Under the pieces are notes generated by a model that made no database searches, had not been told where the DNA came from, and worked only from the letters and a program-made list of their open reading frames with translations. The translations under genes were made by a program, and so were the position numbers. 30,530 bases of DNA. Source: Promethearchaeota archaeon (lineage in GTDB: Archaea; Asgardarchaeota; Lokiarchaeia; Sigynarchaeales; SOKP01). The stretch lies in assembly GCA_019894875.1 (NCBI GenBank), contig JAGXNR010000029.1, positions 1 through 30,530 of the forward strand. Direction: 5' to 3'. Every line of letters starts with the position of its first letter. Position 1 is the stretch's first letter. Shown here piece after piece: positions 8,120 through 15,659 of the stretch.

Positions 8120-8650
8120 ATGTCTCATTACGATTATACATTTAAGATTCTTCTTCTAGGAGACGCGTCCGTTGGTAAAACATCATTCACAAAACGCTAT
8201 TGCTACAATATCTTCAACCCAAGTGAGAGATTAACAATCGGTGTTGACTTTCATGTTAAAACTATTGAGTTAAATGATAAAAAAATAAAACTGCAAATAT
8301 GGGATGTTGGGGGAGAGGAAAGATTTAGATTTCTTTTACCAACTTATTGTTTAGGTGCTAATGCCGCATTTCTGTTATATGATATAACTCGTCCTTCTAC
8401 TTTAGATAATATATCTGAATGGATGACAATTGTAAGACAAAAAGGTGGACCTATCCCTATCATGCTCGTAGGATCTAAAATTGATCTCTCAAAAAGTTCT
8501 CGACAAGTACCAAGAGATTATGGGATTCAAATTGCTGAAAAAAATGAGATGGCAAGCTTTGTTGAAATTTCCGCCAAAGAAAATGTTAACGTTGATGATG
8601 CTTTCAAAGTGCTTACCGACTTGACATTAGAAAGAACTAATAATAGGTGA
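8120..8650 (+). CDS. Rab/Ras-like small GTPase with an atypical switch II
   Basis: 176 residues, the normal length of a Ras-superfamily G domain. G1 is GDASVGKTS (14-22), the G2 Thr is in LTIGVDF (38-44), G3 is WDVGGEERF (61-69), G4 is GSKID (118-122) and G5 is SAK (151-153). It is closest to the Rab/Ras side (IGVDF, WD-GGEERF). Two departures are clear. The catalytic Gln of the DTAGQ motif is Glu66, and the G4 Asn is Ser119. The C-terminus (TLERTNNR) has no cysteine, so no prenylation and no direct lipid anchor is expected. Eukaryote-like GTPases of this sort are abundant in Asgard archaea. The stop codon overlaps the ribosome binding site of the next gene, so it is made together with the TrmB-like protein, which may be its regulator or effector (inference). 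Confidence 0.92.
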   Translation: MSHYDYTFKILLLGDASVGKTSFTKRYCYNIFNPSERLTIGVDFHVKTIELNDKKIKLQIWDVGGEERFRFLLPTYCLGANAAFLLYDITRPSTLDNISEWMTIVRQKGGPIPIMLVGSKIDLSKSSRQVPRDYGIQIAEKNEMASFVEISAKENVNVDDAFKVLTDLTLERTNNR

Positions 8651-8654
8651 TGCC

Positions 8655-9617
8655 ATGGAAGACGCCGAATTTTTATCTCTCAGTCAACTGTTTGATTCTA
8701 TTGGGATTATTGAAAAAGGAATAGAAAGAATTTACCACTATCTCCTAATTAATAAAAGAATTGATAACCTTAAGGAAGTGTGTAATCAATTTAATCTCTC
8801 TCTAAAAAGAGGATACAAGGTGTGCTCAGTACTCAGTGATCTGGGGTTAGTTCAAATTTATGACAGACCAATGAAAATTCACTTAGCAACCCCAACTTTA
8901 GATTTATGGCAAAATTTAATTCATCAAAGAGTGGAAGATTTACAAAACCAATTTGAAGAAAAGAGAGATAAATGTGAAGTTGCTCTCAAAACTTTTATTA
9001 ATAACTACAAATTAGAAGAGCAAGTTTCCCAGGAACCTGTAGAATTTATTAATTATGATCTCAAGAACCTTGATGAATCCTATCATTCCCTTTTAGCCGA
9101 AAATGAGTGCAAGATTGCGATAGGAATAAGATATAATAATCCTTTAACAGATTATATTCACGAAGATCATTTCAAAACTGTAACAGAAGACTTTCAAAAC
9201 GTTATTAGGTTTGGAATGTCTAGAATTAGAGAAAATATAAAACAAATAAACGTTAAAGTTATTTTTAATTCCGAAGTTATAAAAGAATTGTTATCAAGTA
9301 AAGAATTTGAGCAGCTCAAAAATCACGTTGAACCCTTTAATATTCAATTTAAAGACATCACTGTTCATGTTACAGATGAAGATTTTAGTAATTTCAGTTT
9401 AACTGACAATGAATTAATTCAACCAAGTTTCGATCCAACGAATATTTTAATTGGAGTTTATGTCTCTAAGAATAAAAATATTTACCAGATCTTTAAAGAC
9501 AAATTTGATGAGATATTTGAAAAGGGAATTCCGATTAATAAATTCTTAGCTCAAAATAAAGATATAACTATCAATTCTCTTTCACAAACACAAACTTTTG
9601 TGTTATGTGTAATGTAA
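8655..9617 (+). CDS. TrmB-like winged-helix protein with a C-terminal sensor-type domain
   Basis: 320 residues. Residues 18-80 fit the TrmB-type winged helix: a helix (KGIERIYHYLLIN), the two HTH helices (NLKEVCNQFNL, KRGYKVCSVLSDLG), and a wing ending RPMKIHLATP. Residues 84-115 form a helical or coiled-coil linker, as in TrmB/TrmBL proteins. The C-terminal part (about 140-320) is alpha/beta and not recognised. Classical TrmB proteins bind sugars there, and I see no clear sugar-site motif. The start is 4 nt after the GTPase stop, with GGTGAT (8646-8651) overlapping that stop. The gene therefore forms a strict operon with the GTPase. Whether it binds DNA or has become a partner of the GTPase is open. 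The ORF ends just before the convergent dehydratase gene. Confidence 0.65.
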   Translation: MEDAEFLSLSQLFDSIGIIEKGIERIYHYLLINKRIDNLKEVCNQFNLSLKRGYKVCSVLSDLGLVQIYDRPMKIHLATPTLDLWQNLIHQRVEDLQNQFEEKRDKCEVALKTFINNYKLEEQVSQEPVEFINYDLKNLDESYHSLLAENECKIAIGIRYNNPLTDYIHEDHFKTVTEDFQNVIRFGMSRIRENIKQINVKVIFNSEVIKELLSSKEFEQLKNHVEPFNIQFKDITVHVTDEDFSNFSLTDNELIQPSFDPTNILIGVYVSKNKNIYQIFKDKFDEIFEKGIPINKFLAQNKDITINSLSQTQTFVLCVM

Positions 9618-9649
9618 TTATACTTTATATGAATTCAAAAAGAAAATAT

Positions 9650-11206
9650 TTAAGCTTCTCTTTTTTGTTTTGCTATTAAAGCTTTTCTAAATTTTTCAAG
9701 CATTGCTCTCGGTGTTACTGCGTAATCTTCTTGTCGTTCAAACCTTTTTAAATTTTTTTTAATCCCAAACAAATATTTAGCTATATCTTTAAGCTTCTCT
9801 AACGGATATCTTCCCATCATTGCAATTGTTTCCATCTGGGGTGAACCTCCTCCATGAAGCCCTGCAACTTGCAATAATCCAGCAATATCAGAACACCCAA
9901 TACACTCAATTCCTTTGAAACATTTTAAAACATTTTCGGGGGACACCCTTGGATTTCTCTGCATATACTTCATTGCTAATGGTCCTACTTCTTTATTATA
10001 AAAAGTATCGAGAAATGGTAACGCTGCTATTAATCCACCAGCTAAATCAGCTAATATTTTATATTCCTCATATATTCTCTCCCCCGCAAGTTTACGTCCT
10101 GCATTCGTTAGTATCTCATCTGGAACCTGAGTACCCGAGGGTGCTCTTTCAGAATGGAGTGCACTTGATTCACCTGCAGCAAAAACTAATTCTGCAGTTC
10201 CTAAAATATGTGAAATCTTATCTTTTACATGCGATGTTCCCTCTATTCCATTATATTCTGAGACTAGAGCAGCAGCACTCGCGAGAACTTCTGACATCGC
10301 TGCTTTACAACCTGTGTAAGAATGACGATGATAATGGGCGAACATTAATGCTAAAAATCCTGCATAAGGTGTTTGTTTATGATCCGCATGACCATTTAAA
10401 AATACTCGCTCTTTTGGGATAAAAACATCGTCAAATATTATAAAGGTTTCACAATCGCCGAGAGCTAAAGCTGCTGGTTTCATGTTCTCTGGAACATTTT
10501 TGGGTTGATGAAAATATGCGGGTCTTACCAATAATTTCACACCCTCCCAATCGGCTGGAATGGCAAATGCAACTGCATAATCATGATCATCTGGCATCAT
10601 CATTCGACAGGGAACCGCAATTATCTCATGTACATAGGGTGTATTGGTGATACAACATTTAGCACCTCGAACTATTATTCCATCATCTCTTGTTTCAACA
10701 ATACGCAAATATGCATCTGGATTTTCTTGTTGTGAGGGTCGTTTTAGACGATCACCTTTCACATCAGTTGAAGCACAAGAAGCCGCGAGATCGTTTTCTT
10801 GAAAATATTTTAAGAATTTTTTGAAATTTTCGTAATATTTTGTACCTAATGACTGATCACATTCATAAGTAATGACCGAAAGAGCGTTAAGGGCATCTAT
10901 TCCCATACATCTTTGAATACAACCTGAAACTCTATGGCATAAAACTCTCGTCATTCTTTGCTTTTTAAATAAATCCTCTTTACTCTGATGGATGTGGCAA
11001 AATCTATTTATCTTTTCTCCAGTTAAGTGAGAGGTTGCTGTGCATAAATCTTCGAATTTCTTATCGTGAGCAAGATTATATGTCTCACGTAGGATGTTAA
11101 TCCCACCTTTTATCCGAAAATCATCTCTACCAACTAATTCATCACCTATCCAAATGTTCTTCTTCATCGAGTAGAGTGACTCAAGATATTCTTCAAAAGT
11201 TATCAT
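9650..11206 (-). CDS. abfD: 4-hydroxybutyryl-CoA dehydratase / vinylacetyl-CoA delta-isomerase
   Basis: A 518-residue FAD and [4Fe-4S] enzyme that turns 4-hydroxybutyryl-CoA into crotonyl-CoA. It is used in 4-aminobutyrate fermentation and in archaeal CO2-fixation cycles. It belongs to the 4-hydroxyphenylacetate 3-monooxygenase (HpaB) fold, but the cluster ligands set it apart. C96 and C100 (CIQRC, with the conserved Gln between), H293 and C300 (HRHSYTGC) match C99, C103, H292 and C299 of the Clostridium aminobutyricum enzyme. Tyr297 and Lys301 match its Y296 and K300. Length is close to the 490 residues of that enzyme. The start has no clear ribosome binding site. A truncated gene tail lies 30 bp upstream on the same strand, so its natural upstream operon partner has been lost at the junction near 11.36 kb. 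Confidence 0.93.
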   Translation of the reverse strand: MITFEEYLESLYSMKKNIWIGDELVGRDDFRIKGGINILRETYNLAHDKKFEDLCTATSHLTGEKINRFCHIHQSKEDLFKKQRMTRVLCHRVSGCIQRCMGIDALNALSVITYECDQSLGTKYYENFKKFLKYFQENDLAASCASTDVKGDRLKRPSQQENPDAYLRIVETRDDGIIVRGAKCCITNTPYVHEIIAVPCRMMMPDDHDYAVAFAIPADWEGVKLLVRPAYFHQPKNVPENMKPAALALGDCETFIIFDDVFIPKERVFLNGHADHKQTPYAGFLALMFAHYHRHSYTGCKAAMSEVLASAAALVSEYNGIEGTSHVKDKISHILGTAELVFAAGESSALHSERAPSGTQVPDEILTNAGRKLAGERIYEEYKILADLAGGLIAALPFLDTFYNKEVGPLAMKYMQRNPRVSPENVLKCFKGIECIGCSDIAGLLQVAGLHGGGSPQMETIAMMGRYPLEKLKDIAKYLFGIKKNLKRFERQEDYAVTPRAMLEKFRKALIAKQKREA

Positions 11207-11236
11207 AAATAGAATAATATCTTACTTTAAAAAAAA

Positions 11237-11360
11237 TTATTTGCTTTTCTTCTCAAGATTATCACTAATTTCAAGTGCTTCTTGAAATTTACCTTCTCGC
11301 ATTGCCGAAGATGCAAGCAGAACTGATATGAAATTTCTCATTAAATTTTCTTTGGCAGGA
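11237..11360 (-). pseudogene. C-terminal tail of a truncated minus-strand gene
   Basis: The reverse strand reads 34 codons from an ATG at 11341 to a stop at 11237-11239, ending EGKFQEALEISDNLEKKSK. The frame continues upstream for 11 codons (FFPAKENL before the ATG) until a TGA at 11375-11377. The composition is that of a normal protein end and not of intergenic DNA. The stop is 30 bp before the dehydratase start, so this looks like the last part of the gene that used to precede abfD in an operon. Its upstream part is replaced by the headless plus-strand gene. I cannot name the family. A 9-bp inverted repeat (AATTTCAAG/CTTGAAATT, 11267-11289) lies inside it. A genuine tiny ORF cannot be ruled out. 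Confidence 0.45.
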
Positions 11361-12203
11361 AAAAAAGCAGGAGCTCACCGAATTCGGTATTGTGATACTC
11401 TAGGATATGAAACACCTTTTCGAATTCATTTCCGTATGAAAGATTTAACTAAAGCGGTTGATTTACCTTTCGAGCTACATTGCCATAATGATTTAGGTAT
11501 GGCAGTTGCCAATTCAATTATGGGTGCCAAAGGTGTACTCGAAGAGGGGCAAGACGCTCTTATAAACACTACTATAAATAGCATGGGTGAACGAGCTGGG
11601 AATGCTGATTTAGTTTCAACTACTTTAGCATTAAAGCATGGAGCTGAAATTGAAGAATTAGGAATGGTTGATCCTCGAATTGACCTATCTAAAGCATGGA
11701 AAATCGCGACATACGCATCACATGCATTTGGGATTCCTATCCCAATCAATCAACCCGGAGTAGGAGATAATGCATTCGCTCACGAATCAGGGATTCACGC
11801 TGATGGAGCTCTAAAGGATAGAAAAAACTATGAATTATATGATTATAATGAGCTAGGACGAGGAGAAACAATAATGATTGAAACAGGGAGAAAAATAACA
11901 ACCGGGGAATATTCAGGAATATCCGCTTTTACTCATAGTTATAATCATTTTAATATAGATTTCAAAAATGAGGAGGAAGCAAGACAAATTCTAGAACTCG
12001 TTAGATATGCTAACGTTCATAAACAGCGTCCACTGGTTAAAGAGGAGTTCATTTTCATTGCTAAATATCCTAAGATTGCTGAGAAACTGTTAACAATGAC
12101 TCCCCCAGAAATTTCTATAAATCGTTCATACTATAGAATTGCGAAAAATAGAAAAAGTAGAAGAGTAGAAGAAATTGAGTTAAAAACTTCGACAAAACAA
12201 TAG
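11328..12203 (+). pseudogene. N-terminally truncated homocitrate/isopropylmalate synthase-like protein (HMGL-like)
   Basis: 291 residues, but homology starts only at about residue 12 (KKAGAHRIRYCDTLGYETP), which is the second half of the HMGL-like TIM barrel. The following blocks are well kept: ELHCHNDLGMAVANS with H51 and H53 as metal ligands, INTTINSMGERAGNADL (79-95), and AHESGIHADGALK (151-163). The missing N-terminal 150-200 residues include the RDGEQ motif with the catalytic Arg and a metal-binding Asp, so the product as drawn cannot be active. The C-terminus ends soon after the barrel and lacks the LeuA regulatory domain, which favours homocitrate synthase or Re-citrate synthase types over classical LeuA. 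No ribosome binding site precedes the ATG at 11328. The first dozen residues are likely foreign sequence from the junction. Confidence 0.8.
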
Positions 12204-12226
12204 TAAAGAAATATTTCTAATTTTTT

Positions 12227-12302
12227 ATCTAAAATCTGAAGAAAATAAGGAGTTTTTTAAGTTATTTTACCTAAAAAGGAAAAAAAGAATTAGATTTTAG
12301 AT
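12227..12302. terminator. long-looped inverted repeat between convergent genes
   Basis: ATCTAAAATCT (12227-12237) and its exact reverse complement AGATTTTAGAT (12292-12302) flank a 54-nt loop with several T and A tracts. It lies between the stop at 12203 (+) and the stop at 12328 (-), where a two-way terminator is expected. The loop is long, so the T tracts may matter more than the stem. Confidence 0.3.
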
Positions 12303-12327
12303 TTAAAAGCTTAAATTTATACCGTAT

Positions 12328-12756
12328 TTAGTCGTATCTCTTGTATGTAAACAACAACCACAGAAAACCAAGAACTCCTACAATGGTTGCGACTATAGTA
12401 ATATAATTTGGCCAATATGCTGCATCAAAAGATGCAGGAGTACCAATCCATCCTGCAACTGCAGTGATACCCGCTGCGGCCATTATACTTAAAACTACTA
12501 AGCCCATCCCCAATGCATATTCCTCTTCTCTGAACAAACCGATACCCGCTACTAGACACCAAAAACCTAACAGAATTGAAATTATACCTTGACCACCAAA
12601 AAGAGAGAGTGCTTCAGGTGTTATCGCCAACCATGGAACAAGGATACCTGCCCAAGCTAAGAGTTCTGTTATAGCCTTTATGATAAACAGTGCACCAATT
12701 ATTATCATTAAGAAATTTAATAATTCGTTTGAATCTTTTGTTTTCTTTTCACTCAT
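12328..12756 (-). CDS. four-helix integral membrane protein of unknown function
   Basis: 142 residues. A short charged cytoplasmic start (MSEKKTKDSNE) is followed by four hydrophobic segments at about residues 13-35, 54-76, 81-103 and 117-137, and a basic end (YKRYD). Gly, Ala and Ile dominate the segments. There is no signal peptide, no charged pair inside a helix, and no family motif that I recognise. It stands alone, convergent with the headless synthase and divergent from the crotonase, so context gives no function. Spacing and codon use look like those of a normal gene. Confidence 0.7.
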   Translation of the reverse strand: MSEKKTKDSNELLNFLMIIIGALFIIKAITELLAWAGILVPWLAITPEALSLFGGQGIISILLGFWCLVAGIGLFREEEYALGMGLVVLSIMAAAGITAVAGWIGTPASFDAAYWPNYITIVATIVGVLGFLWLLFTYKRYD

Positions 12757-13001
12757 CTTATTTTCAACTTTTTAAACAGTTTTAATATATTAGATGTTAA
12801 AGATGAAATCACGTTCTAATTATTTAAACTTAATTGCTATGAATTATGTAGTATTAGAAGCGATATTAATTTGAGAAAATACCCAGAAAAATATGACTGC
12901 AATGATAATACTAATATCTTTTTCTGAATAAACTAGTTTTAAGTAAAGATTATTTGTGATTATTACTTAACTTGGAAATTCGAAAATAAAGAGAAGTTAA
13001 T

Positions 13002-13823
13002 ATGAAAGTAGAAGATTTAACCGAAGTTATTTATGAAAAAGAGGAGAATGGGATCTGCACACTTACCTTCAATATTCCTAAAAGAAGAAATGCTTTATCA
13101 GTGGTAACTTTTTTAGAAATTGATACTGTGCTTGCCGATATGGAGAAAGACAAAAATGCAAGAGTGTTAATTATTACAGGGAGTAAAGAAGCAAACGCTT
13201 TTTCTTCTGGAGGATATTTTAATATGAAATATATAACATCAGTTCCTCCTGAAATTATGAAGGATGTAGATTTAATGGACATAGCCCAAAAAAGGACTTG
13301 TATGAAATTTTGGAATTTTAATAAACCTGTGATTGCTGCCATCAATGGCTTAGCTGTAGGAATAGGCATTACGTTGCCTTTAATAGGTGCTGATTTAATA
13401 TACATGTCAGAAGATGCATGGATTGGATTCTATTTCGTTAAACGGGCGGTTATTCCAGAATTTAGTTCATCGTTTGTTTTACCCTTCCTAGTCGGATTTC
13501 ATAAGGCTAAGGAATTGATGTATTTTGGGGATAAGATATCTGCTCACGAAGCAGAAAAACTGGGATTAGTAAATAAGGTATTACCTTCGGATGATCTAAT
13601 TCCTTATACTAGAAAACAAGCTTTAAGACTGGTTCCTCCAAATAGTCCAAGCTTATCACTAACAAAAATGAAACAAATAATGCATAGTCATTATAAAGAA
13701 ATTGCTTCAAAAACTTTAGATTTAGAAAATCAAGCGCTTAGGGAATTATTTGAAACTCATGATTTTCGTGCTGCAACACAATCACTTAGTACAAAAAAGG
13801 ATCCAATATTCAAAGGAAAGTAA
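13002..13823 (+). CDS. enoyl-CoA hydratase/isomerase (crotonase) family protein
   Basis: 273 residues, the usual crotonase length. The CoA-binding region has PKRRNALS (26-33), the oxyanion-hole SSGG at 68-71, and NGLAVGIGITLPLIGADLIY (115-134). The acid/base residue E153 (IPEFSSS) corresponds to Glu164 of rat enoyl-CoA hydratase. The position of the second catalytic Glu (Glu144 of the rat enzyme, in the GGGCEL block) is occupied by Thr124 here. Loss of that Glu is typical of delta3-delta2-enoyl-CoA isomerases, so isomerase is a better guess than hydratase. It could act with the nearby 4-hydroxybutyryl-CoA dehydratase on crotonyl- or vinylacetyl-CoA (inference from proximity). CGAAAATAAAG at 12979-12989 is a possible BRE/TATA for a transcript that starts near the ATG. 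Confidence 0.85.
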   Translation: MKVEDLTEVIYEKEENGICTLTFNIPKRRNALSVVTFLEIDTVLADMEKDKNARVLIITGSKEANAFSSGGYFNMKYITSVPPEIMKDVDLMDIAQKRTCMKFWNFNKPVIAAINGLAVGIGITLPLIGADLIYMSEDAWIGFYFVKRAVIPEFSSSFVLPFLVGFHKAKELMYFGDKISAHEAEKLGLVNKVLPSDDLIPYTRKQALRLVPPNSPSLSLTKMKQIMHSHYKEIASKTLDLENQALRELFETHDFRAATQSLSTKKDPIFKGK

Positions 13824-13957
13824 ACCAAGATATTATTGGAAGACTTAAACTGTGTTTTAATATTTCATCGAAACTCTTATTAAATGTGGTTGATTTTTAA
13901 TATTTTTATTCTGAAAAGTTGATGAAAGTAGTATTATTTAAAGAGTAACTAAATATT

Positions 13958-15640
13958 ATGAATACAAACTGTAAATTTGTTTTTATCACTGGAGGTGTAA
14001 TGTCTGGGATTGGAAAAGGTATTGCTACTGCTAGTATTGGGAAAGTTCTTCAGTTTCGTGGTTTTAAAATATCCGTAGTTAAAATAGATCCATATTTAAA
14101 TGTAGATCCCGGAACATTAAATCCGGTAGAACATGGAGAGTGTTTCATCACGGAAGATATATGGGAATTTAAGCCTGTATATGAATCTGATGAAAGATCA
14201 TATAGAATTTCTGAAATAGATCAAGATTTTGGCACATATTCTCGAATACTAGGGATTGAGATGCACCCCTCTCATAATATAACCTCTGGACAAATTTACC
14301 TTTCAACGATCCTTAGTGAAAGAAAAGGTAGATTTTTAGGAAAAACAGTTCAAATAATACCTCATGTTACTGATATTATTAAAGAAAGGTTAATGGAAAT
14401 TGCTGAAAATGAAGAATTAGATGTGTTATTAATTGAATGCGGAGGAACAGTGGGAGATTTAGAGTCAAGTATCTTTTTAGAGGCATTTCGGCAAATTAAA
14501 TTGGAATCCCCTAACCATACGGCTTTTATTCATGTCACTCTTGTACCTTATTCTCGAGCAGTAGGACAACAAAAATCTAAACCTACTCAACACTCTGTAA
14601 AATTATTGCAAAGTATTGGATTACAACCCGATATAATTATAGGCAGAAGCGAAAAACCTTTAGATGCAGAAATCAAACGAAAAATATCTTTATACTCTAA
14701 TGTTCCAGAAAATGCAGTAATCTCAAATCCTGACTTAAAGATAATATATGAATTACCATTATTATTTGAAGAACAAGGATTAGGAGATCAGATTTGCGAA
14801 CTTATTGATTTAAAAGCAAAACTGGTTTCTTATAATGAAGTTACAAATTATTCTGAATGGGTAAAAATGGTTGAATTATTCAAAAATGCTAAACAAACTG
14901 TAAAAATAGCCATGCCCGGTAAGTATTTTAATATTTCTGATTCCTACATCTCTATTAATGTTGCATTAGAAGATGCCGCAGCCCATAATGGTTATAAAAC
15001 TGAATTGAAAATGATAAACATTGATGAAAATACTAATATTGATGAAGAATTAGCTGATTGTGATGGAATTTTACTAACTCCCGGATTCGGGGAAAGAGCA
15101 GTTGAAGGTATGATCTTCTCTACAGAATATGCCATGGATAATAAGGTCCCATTTCTGGGGATCTGCTTCGGAGCACAATTATTTTTTGTTGGATTCTGTA
15201 GAAAATACCTTGGACTTGAAGATGCCAATTCAACAGAAATCAACCCCAGTACACCCTATCCTGTAATTGATCTCTTAGAGAGCCAAAAAAGTATAGTTGA
15301 GAAAGGAGGGACCATGCGATTAGGTGCTCAAAAGATAATCGTAGAAAAAGGGACAAAATTGTACGAAGCATATCAACAAAAAGAAATTATAGAAAGATTT
15401 CGGCACAGATTCCATATTCAAGAAAGGTTCATAACTGAAGAGGCAAGAAATAAAGGTATGATTATTTCCAGTCGAGATGAAACAGGTAACATAATAAACA
15501 GTATAGAATTAAAGAGGACAGATCATTGGATGGTTGGGGTTCAATTTCACCCAGAATTTAAATCAAGACCCTATTCTGCTAGTCCATGTTACGCAGCTTT
15601 TATCAAGGAGTGCATAAAATATAAAGAATCTAAAAAATAA
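13958..15640 (+). CDS. pyrG: CTP synthase (glutamine-hydrolysing) with an insertion near the metal site
   Basis: A 560-residue amidoligase plus class I glutaminase that converts UTP to CTP. The synthase domain has FITGGVMSGIGKG (9-21), KIDPYLNVDPGTLNPVEHGE (42-61), and ECGGTVGDLES with the metal ligand E160 (E140 in E. coli). The other metal ligand is D90 in EIDQDFGTY (D72 in E. coli). Between TED (65-67) and EIDQDFG there are 18 residues where E. coli has two, so there is a 16-residue insertion just before that ligand. The glutaminase domain keeps the nucleophile C403 (LGICFGAQ) and H531/E533 (FHPEF), plus GGTMRLGAQ and RHRFHI. All catalytic residues are present, so it should be active. It is a single gene, convergent with the triple-repeat protein. 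Confidence 0.95.
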   Translation: MNTNCKFVFITGGVMSGIGKGIATASIGKVLQFRGFKISVVKIDPYLNVDPGTLNPVEHGECFITEDIWEFKPVYESDERSYRISEIDQDFGTYSRILGIEMHPSHNITSGQIYLSTILSERKGRFLGKTVQIIPHVTDIIKERLMEIAENEELDVLLIECGGTVGDLESSIFLEAFRQIKLESPNHTAFIHVTLVPYSRAVGQQKSKPTQHSVKLLQSIGLQPDIIIGRSEKPLDAEIKRKISLYSNVPENAVISNPDLKIIYELPLLFEEQGLGDQICELIDLKAKLVSYNEVTNYSEWVKMVELFKNAKQTVKIAMPGKYFNISDSYISINVALEDAAAHNGYKTELKMINIDENTNIDEELADCDGILLTPGFGERAVEGMIFSTEYAMDNKVPFLGICFGAQLFFVGFCRKYLGLEDANSTEINPSTPYPVIDLLESQKSIVEKGGTMRLGAQKIIVEKGTKLYEAYQQKEIIERFRHRFHIQERFITEEARNKGMIISSRDETGNIINSIELKRTDHWMVGVQFHPEFKSRPYSASPCYAAFIKECIKYKESKK

Positions 15641-15659
15641 TCATAAAATTTGATTGAAT

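Noticed and set aside
9949..10422. 157-codon plus-strand ORF inside abfD
   Set aside because: Antisense shadow of a strongly conserved gene. No ribosome binding site and a low-complexity Leu/Tyr/His-rich product.
9650..11206. 4-hydroxyphenylacetate 3-monooxygenase (HpaB) as the function
   Set aside because: Same fold, but HpaB lacks the [4Fe-4S] ligands, which are all present here.
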